Positions 55,257 through 64,000 of a stretch of 64,000 nt of DNA are shown here, in pieces (the first letter of the stretch is position 1; every line of letters starts with the position of its first letter). Origin of the DNA: Clostridium ganghwense (lineage in GTDB: Bacteria; Bacillota; Clostridia; Clostridiales; Clostridiaceae); assembly GCF_026735165.1 (NCBI RefSeq), contig NZ_JAPQES010000002.1:127745-191744 (forward strand), written 5' to 3'. The translations under genes were made by a program, and so were the position numbers. Under the pieces are notes generated by a model. It did no database searches. It was not told the DNA's origin and saw only the letters and a list, made by a program, of their open reading frames with translations.

Positions 55257-55889
55257 TTACAATGAATTCTCACTTATATAAATTTCAAATAGTGCTTTAA
55301 ATGTAGTACATTCAACATATGATGATTTATAAATTGAATAAATATACTTAATCATTTCAAAATAGTCTAACGTTCTTTTATAATGATTTATATTTTTTTG
55401 TATTATCTTAATTAACTCCTCTAATTCTTGTATTTCATCAATATTCTCAATTATTTTTTTATAATTATTGGTATTCAAATCTTCAGATTTATATCTTAAT
55501 ATATCTTTGCAGTATATCATATTGCTAAATATATTTTCCTCTTTGATTTGTATTTTATAGAAAATTTTTTCACTTGGAATTTTAAGAGAAAACATATTAT
55601 TATCTTCATTAATTAATATTATATATAACCCTTTATATTTTGCAGTATACATATTACTCTTTGTTTCTACGCTAAAATCTTTTTTGTAAAAATACTCAAT
55701 AAACTCATTAATAAAATCTTGTTTTTTATTTTTAATTTTAGTATTAATTTCTTCTGTAACTTCGTTGTAAATAATACTAAAATTATAAAATTTATATTTT
55801 GCTATAGTTTTCAACTTCACTCTTAATAAATCATCTAACTCTTTTTTATCTTCTTTTTGCTTTAATTTATCAATATCCACATAAAACAC
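55257..55889 (-). CDS. Hypothetical protein, helical, function unknown
   Basis: A 210-residue protein rich in Lys, Ile, Asn and Glu, very AT-rich, with a helical N-terminus, a strand-rich middle (FSVETKSNMYTAKYKGLY) and helical end. No signal peptide, membrane helix or known motif is visible. ATAGGAG-type ribosome binding (GAGTGTTTT) precedes the ATG. It is alone between yetF and yebC. Confidence 0.6.
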   Translation of the reverse strand: MFYVDIDKLKQKEDKKELDDLLRVKLKTIAKYKFYNFSIIYNEVTEEINTKIKNKKQDFINEFIEYFYKKDFSVETKSNMYTAKYKGLYIILINEDNNMFSLKIPSEKIFYKIQIKEENIFSNMIYCKDILRYKSEDLNTNNYKKIIENIDEIQELEELIKIIQKNINHYKRTLDYFEMIKYIYSIYKSSYVECTTFKALFEIYISENSL

Positions 55890-55968
55890 TCCTAACTCAG
55901 AATATTTTAGTATCTCTTATTTAATTTCTAGTTTTTCTATTCAATACTTATTCATAAGTATAAAAAAT

Positions 55969-56010
55969 AATCACTTTATATATATTTTTTTCAACATATA
56001 AAAAGTGATT
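55969..56010 (-). terminator. Terminator of yebC
   Basis: Stem AATCACTT/AAGTGATT extended by A/T pairs around an A/T-rich loop, 44 nt after the yebC stop and followed on the minus strand by TTATTTTTTA. Confidence 0.7.
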
Positions 56011-56053
56011 ATAACAATCAATCATAAATTTTTAAGATATAATGATTACATCT

Positions 56054-56794
56054 TTAACCTTCAAATTCCTCAGGAAACTCAGCATTTGTATAAACATCTT
56101 GAACATCATCGTCATCTTCAAGCATATCTATAAGCTTTTGAGTCTTTGGTGCAGTTTCCATATCAACAGATGTCATCATATCTGGTATCATAGTAATGTC
56201 TGCTTCTACAAATTCATAACCAGCTTTTTCAAGTTCTTCACGAACAGCTGAGAATTCTATTGGGTCAGTTACAATTTCAAATACCTCTTCTTCTGCATTG
56301 AAATCTTCAGCTCCAGCTTCTAATGCTACCATCATTAATTCATCTTCATCAACTTCTTCAGTTCTTTCTATTACTATTTGACCTTTTCTTTGGAACATAT
56401 AAGAAACACATCCATTTGCTCCTAAATTTCCACCATACTTATCAAATAAATGTCTAGCGCTTGCAGCACTTCTATTTCTATTATCTGTAAGCGTTTTTAC
56501 CATTACTGCAACTCCACCTGGTGCATATCCTTCATAAATTATTTCTTCATAGCTTATGCCTTCAAGTTCACCAGCCCCTTTTTTAATTGCTCTTTCTAAC
56601 GTATCATTAGGCATGTTTGCAGCCTTTGCTTTTGCTATAACATCTCTTAGCTTAGCATTAGTATCTGGATTAGATCCACCATCTCTAGCTGCTAACATAA
56701 GCTCTCTACCTATTTTAGTGAATATTTTTCCTCTTTTAGCATCATTTTTACCTTTTTTAGCTTGTATATTATGCCACTTTGAATGTCCTGACAT
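56054..56794 (-). CDS. yebC: YebC/PmpR-family regulatory protein
   Basis: The 246-residue protein starts [14 protein letters not shown], with [20 protein letters not shown] in the middle and the acidic C-terminal [18 protein letters not shown]. YebC was long called a transcriptional regulator; recent work links the family to translation through difficult sequences such as proline stretches. AAGGGGGAAG-like ribosome binding before the ATG. Confidence 0.95.
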   Translation of the reverse strand: MSGHSKWHNIQAKKGKNDAKRGKIFTKIGRELMLAARDGGSNPDTNAKLRDVIAKAKAANMPNDTLERAIKKGAGELEGISYEEIIYEGYAPGGVAVMVKTLTDNRNRSAASARHLFDKYGGNLGANGCVSYMFQRKGQIVIERTEEVDEDELMMVALEAGAEDFNAEEEVFEIVTDPIEFSAVREELEKAGYEFVEADITMIPDMMTSVDMETAPKTQKLIDMLEDDDDVQDVYTNAEFPEEFEG

Positions 56795-56923
56795 GAAAAA
56801 CTTCCCCCTAACTACTCACATATATTATTTACAAACATACAATACGCTGCCATCATATGTATAATTTATTTTACAATCGCTTAATATTATAGCATATATT
56901 TTAAAATTTTTTCAAATTTTAGT

Positions 56924-57574
56924 TTACAACTCTTCTTCAAATAATCTATTTTCTAATTTGAAATAATATTTTTTATTACCCAATTTAAACTCACTTTTTC
57001 CTGAAGTTGCTTCAACTATCTTTGCTTTTACTTTTTCTACACTGTCTAGAGGAGACAATATTCTTAAACACACCTTATCTGTATATTCTACATCTTCTAT
57101 GTGCCATTGATTTTGCCCGCATACATATTGAACTTTTCCTAACAAGTCATAATCTATTGTAATATGCATTTGTACTCCTTTCACCTTTTCTACAACTTCT
57201 GCTTTTTCTATAGCAATAGACGTTCCTTTAGAATAAGCTCTTGCTAAACCTCCTGTTCCAAGAAGTATTCCTCCAAAGTACCTTGTAACCACAATTGCTA
57301 CATCAGTAATTCCTTTTCTCTTTATAACTTCCAGTGACGGAACTCCCCCTGTCCCTTGTGGTTCTCCATCATCACTATAACGTTGAATCCCCATATTCTC
57401 TCCAATAACATATGCGTATACATTGTGTCTCGCTTCTTTATGCTCATTTTTTATTTTATCAATAAATTTTCTAGCCTCTTCTTCACTATATACTCTTTTT
57501 GCATGTCCAATAAATACAGATTTTTTCTCCTCAAATTGGTCACTTGCTTCATTCTTTACTGTAAAATAACTCAC
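56924..57574 (-). CDS. yigZ: YigZ/IMPACT family protein
   Basis: The 216-residue protein has the IMPACT domain with YSDDGEPQGTGGVP and VVTRYFGGILLGTGGL, followed by a C-terminal ferredoxin-like domain (about 135-216). Bacterial members are of unclear function; eukaryotic IMPACT regulates translation under starvation. It follows the HEAT protein by one base, so they are co-transcribed. Confidence 0.92.
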   Translation of the reverse strand: MSYFTVKNEASDQFEEKKSVFIGHAKRVYSEEEARKFIDKIKNEHKEARHNVYAYVIGENMGIQRYSDDGEPQGTGGVPSLEVIKRKGITDVAIVVTRYFGGILLGTGGLARAYSKGTSIAIEKAEVVEKVKGVQMHITIDYDLLGKVQYVCGQNQWHIEDVEYTDKVCLRILSPLDSVEKVKAKIVEATSGKSEFKLGNKKYYFKLENRLFEEEL

Positions 57575-57575
57575 T

Positions 57576-58229
57576 TCATTTCACCTCATTTAAAAAGTTT
57601 TCTGCTGCTTCCCTTAAATATTTCTTCTCAGCATTATTCTTTATATACTCTATTTTATTTGTTGCATTAATACTTTTAATCTTATCTAAAGCTTTTATTG
57701 CATACATAATTACCTGAGGATTTTCATCATCCAAAGCACGTATTAAGGCAATCTCACACTTATTGTTTTCTATTTTCCCCATAGCTGATACTGCCATTCT
57801 TCTTATATTTACAAATTTATGAACAGAAGCTTTCATTAATATATCTAAACCTTCTATTTCCTTTAGTTCACCTAAGATCCAAACAGCAGCTTCCTTATCT
57901 TTAGGGTACATATCTGCATAGTTCTTTCTGATAAATTCTATAAGCTTTCTTTTGTTTTCTTGATCAATGGAATTAAGCACTAATATTTTATCTTGTTTTC
58001 CTGCCTTTGATATAATCTCAAAAAATTCCCTAGAATTTTTACTTTTAGCTAAAAATCTATACTTTATCTTTCCTTCAATAATATGATTTTGAACTGTAAT
58101 CCTATCAATCTTTCTTATCCTACATATACTCTCAATACTCTTACCTTCTACAAATAAAAAGTATGTGATTTCCTCTTCAGTATATTTTTCTATATCATTC
58201 CAGTCAAATCGAACAAGGCCCTTTTTCAC
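57576..58229 (-). CDS. HEAT-repeat protein with N-terminal HTH-like segment
   Basis: The 217-residue protein has an N-terminal part (about 15-55, YFLFVEGKSIESICRIR then IDRITVQNHIIEGK) resembling a sigma-like helix-turn-helix, then about four HEAT/armadillo repeats (PKDKEAAVWILGELKEIEG, VNIRRMAVSAMGKIEN, PQVIMYAIKALDKI). HEAT arrays bind proteins or nucleic acid. Between the MocR gene and yigZ. Function unknown. Confidence 0.8.
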   Translation of the reverse strand: MKKGLVRFDWNDIEKYTEEEITYFLFVEGKSIESICRIRKIDRITVQNHIIEGKIKYRFLAKSKNSREFFEIISKAGKQDKILVLNSIDQENKRKLIEFIRKNYADMYPKDKEAAVWILGELKEIEGLDILMKASVHKFVNIRRMAVSAMGKIENNKCEIALIRALDDENPQVIMYAIKALDKIKSINATNKIEYIKNNAEKKYLREAAENFLNEVK

Positions 58230-58243
58230 ATTTATCCACCCTT

Positions 58244-59647
58244 TTATTTAAGTAATTTATCTATTATTTTTATTCCTCTTTCAATTTTATCAATATCCGT
58301 TTGAGAAAATCCCAATCTGAAATATTTTTCACCATCAATACTATTCTTATAAAAAAGTACACCAGGTGTAATTATAACTTTTTCTTTTTTACATTTATTA
58401 AAAAGTTCTAAACAATTCATATTTATTTTATCACTTATTTTTAAATAAAAGTGTAGTCCACCTCCTGGACTATTAAACTCAACCTTATCGCCTAAAACAT
58501 CTTTAATATTTTTTTTCATAAACTTATATCTATCTCTGTAGGCTTCACTTAAATTTTTCATATGACTTTTCCAATATCCCTCTTTAATATACATATCTAA
58601 TGCCCTCTGCATAAGACTTGAAGTAGTTCTGTCTGTATTTATTTTAGAATTCTGTATACGTTCACTAAATTTATATGGTGGAATTAAATACCCCATTCTA
58701 ATCCCTGGTAAAAATATCTTTGAAAAACTTTTTACATATATTACTCTATCATTTATATCTAAACTTTTAAAGCTTTCATATTTAATGTTGTCATCAAAAA
58801 TTAACTCTGACAAATAATCGTCTTCAAGAATATAAAAATCATATTCTTCTGCTAAATTTAAAATTTCTCTTTTTTTCTCAATACTATATGTACTTCCTGT
58901 TGGATTTTGAAAATAACTCATAACATAAAAACAATTAATTTTGTTTTTCTTTAATATTTTTCTAAATGAAACTGTATCTACCCCATCCTTAAGCATATCC
59001 ACTTCAAAAATATTTGCTCTTCTTCCTTTAAAAACATTTAATGCCCCACTATAAGTTGGCTTTTCTACTGCAATGTTGTCATTAACGTTTATTAATGATT
59101 TTGACACTATATCTATCCCCTGCTGCGCCCCAGAGACTATAACTATATTTTCACTATCTATTTTTTTCTCCCAAAAATGATTTTTTATACTTTCACGAAG
59201 CCCCTCATATCCTAAGGCATTTTGATAGGTAAATGCATCAGCACCATCCCTGTCTAAAACCTTATTTAATACATTCTTAAATGTATCAACAGGAAAAAAC
59301 TCACTACACGTTGTCTCACCTGTAAAATCAATATAATCCTTTACAAGGCCTCCACTTACTTTTTTATAAATACTTGAATATTCTTTTAAAAAATTTCTAT
59401 TTTCTTCTTTTCCTTTTGCATACGTTCCACTACCAATCTTTTGTACTGCATACCCCTTTTGCTGAAGCTGTTTATATGCATTCACTATAGTCACTGTATT
59501 AACCTCTAATAATTTAGCTAAAGCCCTTATAGAAGGTAATCTTTCACCTTCTCTTATTTTTTTTGCATTTATAAGTTTTTCAATATGTTTAGCTATCTGT
59601 AAGTATTTTGGTATTTCATCTTTAAATCCTAAAAAATATTTTTCCAT
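58244..59647 (-). CDS. MocR-type GntR-family regulator with aminotransferase domain
   Basis: The 467-residue protein has a GntR winged helix (residues about 10-80, REGERLPSIRALAKLLEVNTV before residue 65) fused to a fold-I aminotransferase domain with QNPTGSTYS, LEDDYLSELIF and the PLP lysine in YVKSFSKIFLPGIRMGY. MocR proteins sense PLP or PLP adducts and control genes such as pdxST or gabTD. The neighbours do not reveal the target; autoregulation is likely. Confidence 0.92.
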   Translation of the reverse strand: MEKYFLGFKDEIPKYLQIAKHIEKLINAKKIREGERLPSIRALAKLLEVNTVTIVNAYKQLQQKGYAVQKIGSGTYAKGKEENRNFLKEYSSIYKKVSGGLVKDYIDFTGETTCSEFFPVDTFKNVLNKVLDRDGADAFTYQNALGYEGLRESIKNHFWEKKIDSENIVIVSGAQQGIDIVSKSLINVNDNIAVEKPTYSGALNVFKGRRANIFEVDMLKDGVDTVSFRKILKKNKINCFYVMSYFQNPTGSTYSIEKKREILNLAEEYDFYILEDDYLSELIFDDNIKYESFKSLDINDRVIYVKSFSKIFLPGIRMGYLIPPYKFSERIQNSKINTDRTTSSLMQRALDMYIKEGYWKSHMKNLSEAYRDRYKFMKKNIKDVLGDKVEFNSPGGGLHFYLKISDKINMNCLELFNKCKKEKVIITPGVLFYKNSIDGEKYFRLGFSQTDIDKIERGIKIIDKLLK

Positions 59648-59703
59648 ATCCTCACCTTCTAATTATTCTTAAGTAATATATTTTTTTAAATTTCAAATAA
59701 CAA

Positions 59704-59746
59704 ATTTGGCATACAATTTCCAATATTTCAAAATTGTATGCCAAAT
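59704..59746 (-). terminator. Terminator of the nucleotidyltransferase gene
   Basis: A perfect 16-bp stem (ATTTGGCATACAATTT) with an 11-nt loop directly after the stop codon at 59749; only TTTG follows, so termination may be partial. Confidence 0.7.
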
Positions 59747-59748
59747 AT

Positions 59749-60645
59749 TTAAATAAAATACACCTTTTCCTTAAACAAGGTATTGTTAGAGTCGTCCTTA
59801 TATTCTCTGCTTTCTTTTTTTATAATTTTCTTTTCCCATAATTTATTTAATATATTCTCAAAATCTATTTTGAAATTTTTAAAAAATTCATCTTTTTTCA
59901 TATCTTCTGAACTTAAGAAGCAATCTTTTTTTGTCATATAATCTAATAATAATGTAGTATATTTTTTTAAATTTTGATTTATATTATCTTGGAAAAAATC
60001 TATTATTTCCTCAACATAATGCTCTAGATTATCCTTATTAAAAAATAATTTATCAACATACTCTTTTAAACTATCATTTAAATTCATTGCCATAGTAATA
60101 ACATCTTTGCTTATCATATAACCTGATGAATTAACATAAAGCTTTGAAAAATCTTCAATACATTTAATTGTTTCACTATAAGCCATATGTATGTTCCCCA
60201 TATTTAAATATTTTTTACAAATGCTCATACTTTTCAAGAGATTTCCAATATAAACCATATTCCATTTTTCTCGATCTACATCAGGATAATATCTCCCTAT
60301 ATCGTACCTTACTGTAATCTCTTCATCCTTTGAAAACACTAATCTCGAAGATACAAATACTCTGTGAATAAATCCTCCAACTATATCTTCTTTATGAAGA
60401 TGCAGCAATCTTTCTTTACTCATTAATTTAATATGCACAGGAACATCTTTTTCCTCAGTATAAATATTTCTCATGCCATTAATATTATCTTTTGAAATAA
60501 CGAATAAATCTATATCTGATTCTTCCCATAAATCTCCTGTAATTATGCTTCCAAATACCATTACTGCAAGAACAGAATCATTTTTTTTTAGTCGTTCTAT
60601 TACAGAATTAAATGCATCTTGATATTTTTGAATAGTATTAAGCAT
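59749..60645 (-). CDS. Nucleotidyltransferase-domain protein
   Basis: The 298-residue protein has an N-terminal minimal nucleotidyltransferase with FGSIITGDLWEESDIDLFVI (GSxxxGD and DxD metal ligands) and VHIKLMS, then a helical bundle (about 125-230) and a C-terminal helical, winged-helix-like part. It resembles aminoglycoside-type or MNT/HEPN proteins; the HEPN RxxxxH motif is not seen. Substrate unknown. Single gene. Confidence 0.82.
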   Translation of the reverse strand: MLNTIQKYQDAFNSVIERLKKNDSVLAVMVFGSIITGDLWEESDIDLFVISKDNINGMRNIYTEEKDVPVHIKLMSKERLLHLHKEDIVGGFIHRVFVSSRLVFSKDEEITVRYDIGRYYPDVDREKWNMVYIGNLLKSMSICKKYLNMGNIHMAYSETIKCIEDFSKLYVNSSGYMISKDVITMAMNLNDSLKEYVDKLFFNKDNLEHYVEEIIDFFQDNINQNLKKYTTLLLDYMTKKDCFLSSEDMKKDEFFKNFKIDFENILNKLWEKKIIKKESREYKDDSNNTLFKEKVYFI

Positions 60646-60722
60646 TTAAAACCCCCCCCTGTTACTATTTTTATTATAATAATATTCGTTCCTAAATACA
60701 ACTTTATATTAATATCACCCTA

Positions 60723-60947
60723 TTAAACTATTATTTTTTTTATAAGTTTTTTTTCAAAAAAGCCACATTTATTGCACTTGAATATGTGAATACAATAATC
60801 ATCATAATCTTTTATAGGATCATCTGCACTATAATCGTCAAAGTATTCTTGTTCTCTCCCCTTATCTACCATATTTCCATTGCATTTACCGCAGTTAAGC
60901 TTTATTTTACGTATTTCATTACAAACAGGACATATTTTTTTCTCCAT
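60723..60947 (-). CDS. Small zinc-ribbon protein
   Basis: The 74-residue protein has four CxxC-type pairs: CPVC near residue 6, CGKC near 19, and CNKCGFF near 60, with a Cys/His in between, so a single or double zinc ribbon. The middle (EQEYFDDYSADDPIKDY) is acidic. ATG at 60947 with GAGGTG six nt before it. Function unknown; it could be a nucleic-acid or protein adaptor. Confidence 0.75.
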   Translation of the reverse strand: MEKKICPVCNEIRKIKLNCGKCNGNMVDKGREQEYFDDYSADDPIKDYDDYCIHIFKCNKCGFFEKKLIKKIIV

Positions 60948-61044
60948 ACTAAACACCTCAGATATTAATAAAATTCTAAAATTATTATTATCTTTATTAT
61001 ATAAAAATACACGTATATACTTTAGGTAAATAAGCTAAATAACA

Positions 61045-61090
61045 AAAATTGTAATTTATATGGTTATTTCTTCATATAAATTACAATTTT
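61045..61090 (-). terminator. Terminator starting at the stop codon of the charged hypothetical gene
   Basis: A perfect 18-bp stem (AAAATTGTAATTTATATG) with a 10-nt loop whose 5' arm begins at the stop codon (61089-61091). TTTTTG follows on the minus strand. Confidence 0.85.
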
Positions 61091-61673
61091 ACTTCTTACA
61101 CATTTTTTTCAAATCACATTTATATATATCTAGTAGAATATCTATTTCTTTTTCTAATACTTCAAATACATCTTCTGATTTAGCATTTATATCATATATT
61201 AGATCTAATGTATCCTTAATTTCAGAACTCTTGCTAAATGTAATTACATATAAATTCTGAGCTGATATAGCAAATCTCTCTGATGAAAGAGCCAAATTAC
61301 TAAATGTTGTCAATAATGGCTCAATATCATTTTTAAAAAAGGTTCTTTTAGCAGGATTTAATTTTAATTTACTAAGTTCTTCTCTTATTATATTTATATC
61401 TACTAGCTTTTGTCTTATACAGGTAAGTTCATCATTTAGGCAATCTAAAATAGCATCTTCATTCTTAGTTTCCTGATCTTCTTTTAATTTTTCCTTTGTC
61501 TCTTTAGACTGATTATCTTTTTTAATTTTCACCTCTAAATCGTGAATTCTACTTTCTTCTTTTGTTTTTTTCTTAACTTCTTTAGTTTTTTTTCTTTTTT
61601 TCGTTTTAGTATTATCTTCAGTGTTATTTATGTTATCTACATTTCTTAAATTTTCTTTTTTTTTCTCATCCAT
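61089..61673 (-). CDS. Charged hypothetical protein with disordered N-terminus
   Basis: The 194-residue protein has an N-terminal half (1-75) of almost only Lys, Glu, Asp, Asn, Thr (low complexity, probably disordered) and a folded-looking helical C-terminal half (INIIREELSKLKLNPAKRTF; LTTFSNLALSSERFAISAQN). The tail has Cys near the end (KCDLKKMCKK). No family recognised. It is a single gene with a strong terminator. Confidence 0.65.
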   Translation of the reverse strand: MDEKKKENLRNVDNINNTEDNTKTKKRKKTKEVKKKTKEESRIHDLEVKIKKDNQSKETKEKLKEDQETKNEDAILDCLNDELTCIRQKLVDINIIREELSKLKLNPAKRTFFKNDIEPLLTTFSNLALSSERFAISAQNLYVITFSKSSEIKDTLDLIYDINAKSEDVFEVLEKEIDILLDIYKCDLKKMCKK

Positions 61674-61834
61674 ATTTGCTCCTATTGTTTAAATAGTTTT
61701 CAATAAGGAAGCATATAACTTATATAATTTCCCCTTATATAAAATTATATAAGCTTTTCATAAAATTTATTCCCTAAAAATAATATTCTTTCTTTACCAT
61801 GCTGTCTTATAAATACCCTTCCTTATATGAATAC

Positions 61835-63622
61835 TTATTTGCACATATATTGTCTGCACCTATTATAAACTTCTTCATCAACCATAGCAGAAATATACGT
61901 TCCTTCTTCTTTATATTCTTCTTCTATTACCTTTGCTCCTCTATGTAATAATGCTACAGTCCCTTGATCAGTATATGGAATTAAATATTCTACTTTTTTT
62001 AGTTGATTAGGAAGCATATTAGATATTTCATCTAATAATAAATCTAAATTAATATCTTCTTTCGCTGAAATTTCTATAATATCTATATTGCTGTATTTTT
62101 CCTTCAATTTAGCTAATGATAATTCATCCACTTTATCTACTTTATTTAATACTAAAACTAACGGCTTATCCTTTGCTCCCAACTCCTCTAAAACCTCATT
62201 TACTGCTTCAATTTGTTCATCTGCTGTTTCTGATGAAGTATCTACAACATGTAAAAGCAGTTCAGAATTTATTACTTCCTCTAAGGTAGACTTAAAAGCT
62301 TCAACTAAATCATGAGGAAGTTTTCGTACAAAACCTACTGTATCAGTTAAAGTTACCAACCTATTATCTGGTAAGATTAATGCTCTTGTAGTTACGTCTA
62401 ATGTAGCAAATAACATATCAGCTTCAAAAACACTTTCTTTTTCCTGTACATCTTTTGGTGATGATATCTGACATAATTTATTTCTTAAAGTTGATTTTCC
62501 CGCATTTGTATAGCCCACTAAAGAAACTTTAGGTATATTTTCTCTGCTTCTTTTATCTCTTTGAATTTCTCTTGTCTTTTTGATCTTTTTTAGTTGTTGA
62601 GTTAGATCATATATTCTCTCTCTAATATGTCTTTTATCCATTTCAAGTTTCTTTTCTCCAGGCCCTCTAGTTCCTATTCCACCACCAGTCCTTGATAAAA
62701 CGGCTCCTAAACCTGCTAGTCTTGGAAGTCTATATTTAAGCTGAGCAAGTTCAACTTGTATCTTAGCCTCTCTACTTCTAGCTCTGCTTGCAAATATTTC
62801 AAGTATCAGCGTAGTTCTATCTATAACTTTAGCTCCTATAAAAGCTTCTAAGTTTCTAATTTGTGATGCAGATAATTCATCATCAAATATAATTACATTT
62901 GCATTATGTGCCTGTCTCAACATTGAAATTTCATTAACTTTTCCTTCCCCTATAAAAAAAGTTGTATCAATTTTGTTTCTTTTTTGAAGTATCCTATCTA
63001 ATGTAATAACATCACACGCTCTTGCTAATTCTTCTAATTCTTCTAAACTCTCCTCACTCTCAATTCCAACCAAAATAGCCCTTTCCCCATGGTCCTCCTC
63101 TACATCATTAAGCTTTACATTTTCCTCCTTATTGCTAATTACATTTAAAATATTGATTTTTAATGTTTCTTCAACATCTAAAGGTCCAAGTAATTCAGCT
63201 ACTAATTTATTATTCTCTATACCACAAAATCCAATAGTTATATCTGTACACTTTCCATCTCTTACACCTATAGCGGCCATTGCATCAAGTTTCATTTTTA
63301 TCATAGCAGATATATCTAAGGTTGAAAGCATAGAATTTCCATTTGGATGAGTATGTATTATTCTAACACCTGATAATTTTTTTTCCTTTACATCTATAAT
63401 AGGCATTTCTACTGTAGTATTATCTCCAATTGAAATATTTACAATATTACCTTTTCTATCTACAGCTATACTTATTTCTTTATTTATGTCTTGAGTAATT
63501 TCACACATTATATCCATTACTTCTTTATTACAAATATCGTCCTTATCTATTTTGTAATTATAAATATCCTCTAATTTATTTATAATTGATTTTCTTACTC
63601 CGTCAGTATTTCCTAATATCAT
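61835..63622 (-). CDS. hflX: HflX GTPase with N-terminal JAMM-like domain
   Basis: HflX splits stalled ribosomes. The 595-residue protein has a standard HflX part from about residue 185: GTP-bdg_N, GGGIGTRGPGEKKLEMDKR, G domain (GYTNAGKSTL, DTVGFVRKLP, NKVD). Before this lies a 180-residue extension with H90-T-H92, seven residues, S100-x2-D103, an exact JAMM metalloprotease signature, and a possible Glu at E49. Such a domain is not part of E. coli HflX. It is divergent to hpt. Confidence 0.92.
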   Translation of the reverse strand: MILGNTDGVRKSIINKLEDIYNYKIDKDDICNKEVMDIMCEITQDINKEISIAVDRKGNIVNISIGDNTTVEMPIIDVKEKKLSGVRIIHTHPNGNSMLSTLDISAMIKMKLDAMAAIGVRDGKCTDITIGFCGIENNKLVAELLGPLDVEETLKINILNVISNKEENVKLNDVEEDHGERAILVGIESEESLEELEELARACDVITLDRILQKRNKIDTTFFIGEGKVNEISMLRQAHNANVIIFDDELSASQIRNLEAFIGAKVIDRTTLILEIFASRARSREAKIQVELAQLKYRLPRLAGLGAVLSRTGGGIGTRGPGEKKLEMDKRHIRERIYDLTQQLKKIKKTREIQRDKRSRENIPKVSLVGYTNAGKSTLRNKLCQISSPKDVQEKESVFEADMLFATLDVTTRALILPDNRLVTLTDTVGFVRKLPHDLVEAFKSTLEEVINSELLLHVVDTSSETADEQIEAVNEVLEELGAKDKPLVLVLNKVDKVDELSLAKLKEKYSNIDIIEISAKEDINLDLLLDEISNMLPNQLKKVEYLIPYTDQGTVALLHRGAKVIEEEYKEEGTYISAMVDEEVYNRCRQYMCK

Positions 63623-63691
63623 ATTAGCACCTCATTTTTACGTTTTTCATCTTATTTTTACATATTTCAAGAATTTTATATGCTCTTTTAC

Positions 63692-63720
63692 TTGACAACT
63701 TTCATATAATTTTATACTAT
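63692..63720 (+). promoter_or_regulatory. Sigma-A promoter of hpt
   Basis: TTGACA at 63692-63697 followed by TATACT at 15 bp or TACTAT at 17 bp. It lies about 40 nt before the hpt start codon, in the divergent region with hflX. Confidence 0.7.
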
Positions 63721-63760
63721 AAAAACAATATTGTAAATATCTATAGTCTGGAGGATTACA

Positions 63761-64000
63761 ATGGAAAATAAAAAAAGAAATATTCTTATAAGTGAAGAAC
63801 AAATACAAAAAAGAATCACTGAACTAGGTAAAAAAATATCTTCTGATTATGAAGGTAAAAACCTTTACGTTCTTTCATTGCTTAGAGGAAGTTTTATATA
63901 CACTGCTGACTTAGTTAGAAGCATTACAGTTCCAACTAAAATCGGGTTTATGACAACTTCAAGCTATGGACATAATGAAAGCTCATCTGGTCAAGTGAAA
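63761..64000 (+). CDS. hpt: Hypoxanthine phosphoribosyltransferase, 5' part
   Basis: The first 80 codons of a purine-salvage enzyme that converts hypoxanthine (and guanine) to IMP or GMP. The ribosome binding site TGGAGG precedes the ATG. The visible part has ISEEQIQKRITELGKKIS, VLSLLRGSFIYTADLVR and MTTSSYG, all typical. The PRPP loop lies beyond the window. Confidence 0.88.
   Translation, partial: MENKKRNILISEEQIQKRITELGKKISSDYEGKNLYVLSLLRGSFIYTADLVRSITVPTKIGFMTTSSYGHNESSSGQVK

Noticed and set aside
59749-60947. MNT/HEPN toxin-antitoxin pair from the nucleotidyltransferase and zinc-ribbon genes
   Set aside because: No RxxxxH HEPN motif, the genes are not overlapping and each appears to be separate; not enough to call a toxin system.

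Overview
The window looks like a chromosomal segment of a low-GC, motile, anaerobic Firmicute, most probably Clostridium sensu stricto. The reasons are the very AT-rich sequence, strong AGGAGG-type ribosome binding sites, a clostridial flagellar/chemotaxis set with CheC, CheD, FliY, CsrA and FliW, a one-chain pyruvate:ferredoxin oxidoreductase, the SCIFF peptide with its radical-SAM maturase, and the gene order bofC-like/ruvA/ruvB/queA/tgt/yajC/secDF/recJ-locus/apt/relA/dtd/hemZ/hisS/aspS. Species cannot be fixed from the sequence. Almost everything is on the minus strand; only the two threonine-exporter genes and the partial hpt at the right edge are on the plus strand. No insertion sequence, prophage, CRISPR array, tRNA or rRNA is visible.

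Region 1 (1-20.3 kb) is motility. Two flagellin genes (one cut by the left edge) share almost identical 5' ends and leaders. A fliS-fliD-fliT-like operon follows, then the flgM-flgN-flgK-flgL-fliW-csrA-flaG-(small basic protein) operon, then an eleven-gene operon fapA-cheW-cheD-cheB-cheR-cheA-cheC-cheY-cheW-fliM-fliY. I can read sigma-28 type promoters (TAAA, 15-bp spacer, nnCGAtAA) before fliS, flgM and fapA, and a weaker one before fliC. The flagellin leaders carry a hairpin that presents ACAAGGAUGU, the classical CsrA target, and csrA and fliW lie in the same window, so the switch FliW-CsrA-flagellin is complete here.

Region 2 (20.3-35 kb) is metabolism and transport: glcT with an RNA antiterminator/terminator in front of a glucose-type PTS IICBA, a class IV aminotransferase, a HAD phosphatase, a cysteine-rich DUF1292 protein, a 22-residue Arg/Met microprotein, an NSS transporter with its 34-residue MetS-like subunit, pyruvate:ferredoxin oxidoreductase, serine hydroxymethyltransferase, a split ThrE exporter, and a CsoR-family repressor lacking the copper-binding His, with a matching operator.

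Region 3 (35-54.4 kb) is the conserved informational block: 6S RNA downstream of aspS, hisS, hemZ, an MBL hydrolase, dtd, relA, apt, a RecJ-like protein in which every metal ligand is substituted, secDF, the SCIFF maturase and peptide, a TIGR04086 membrane protein, yajC, tgt, queA, ruvB, ruvA and a BofC-like protein.

Region 4 (54.4-64 kb) holds a YetF protein, yebC, yigZ, an HTH-plus-HEAT protein, a MocR regulator, a nucleotidyltransferase, a zinc-ribbon protein, two orphans, an HflX GTPase with an N-terminal JAMM-like domain, and the start of hpt. The strongest candidates for new biology are the metal-ligand-free RecJ homologue, the JAMM-HflX fusion and the Arg/Met microprotein.
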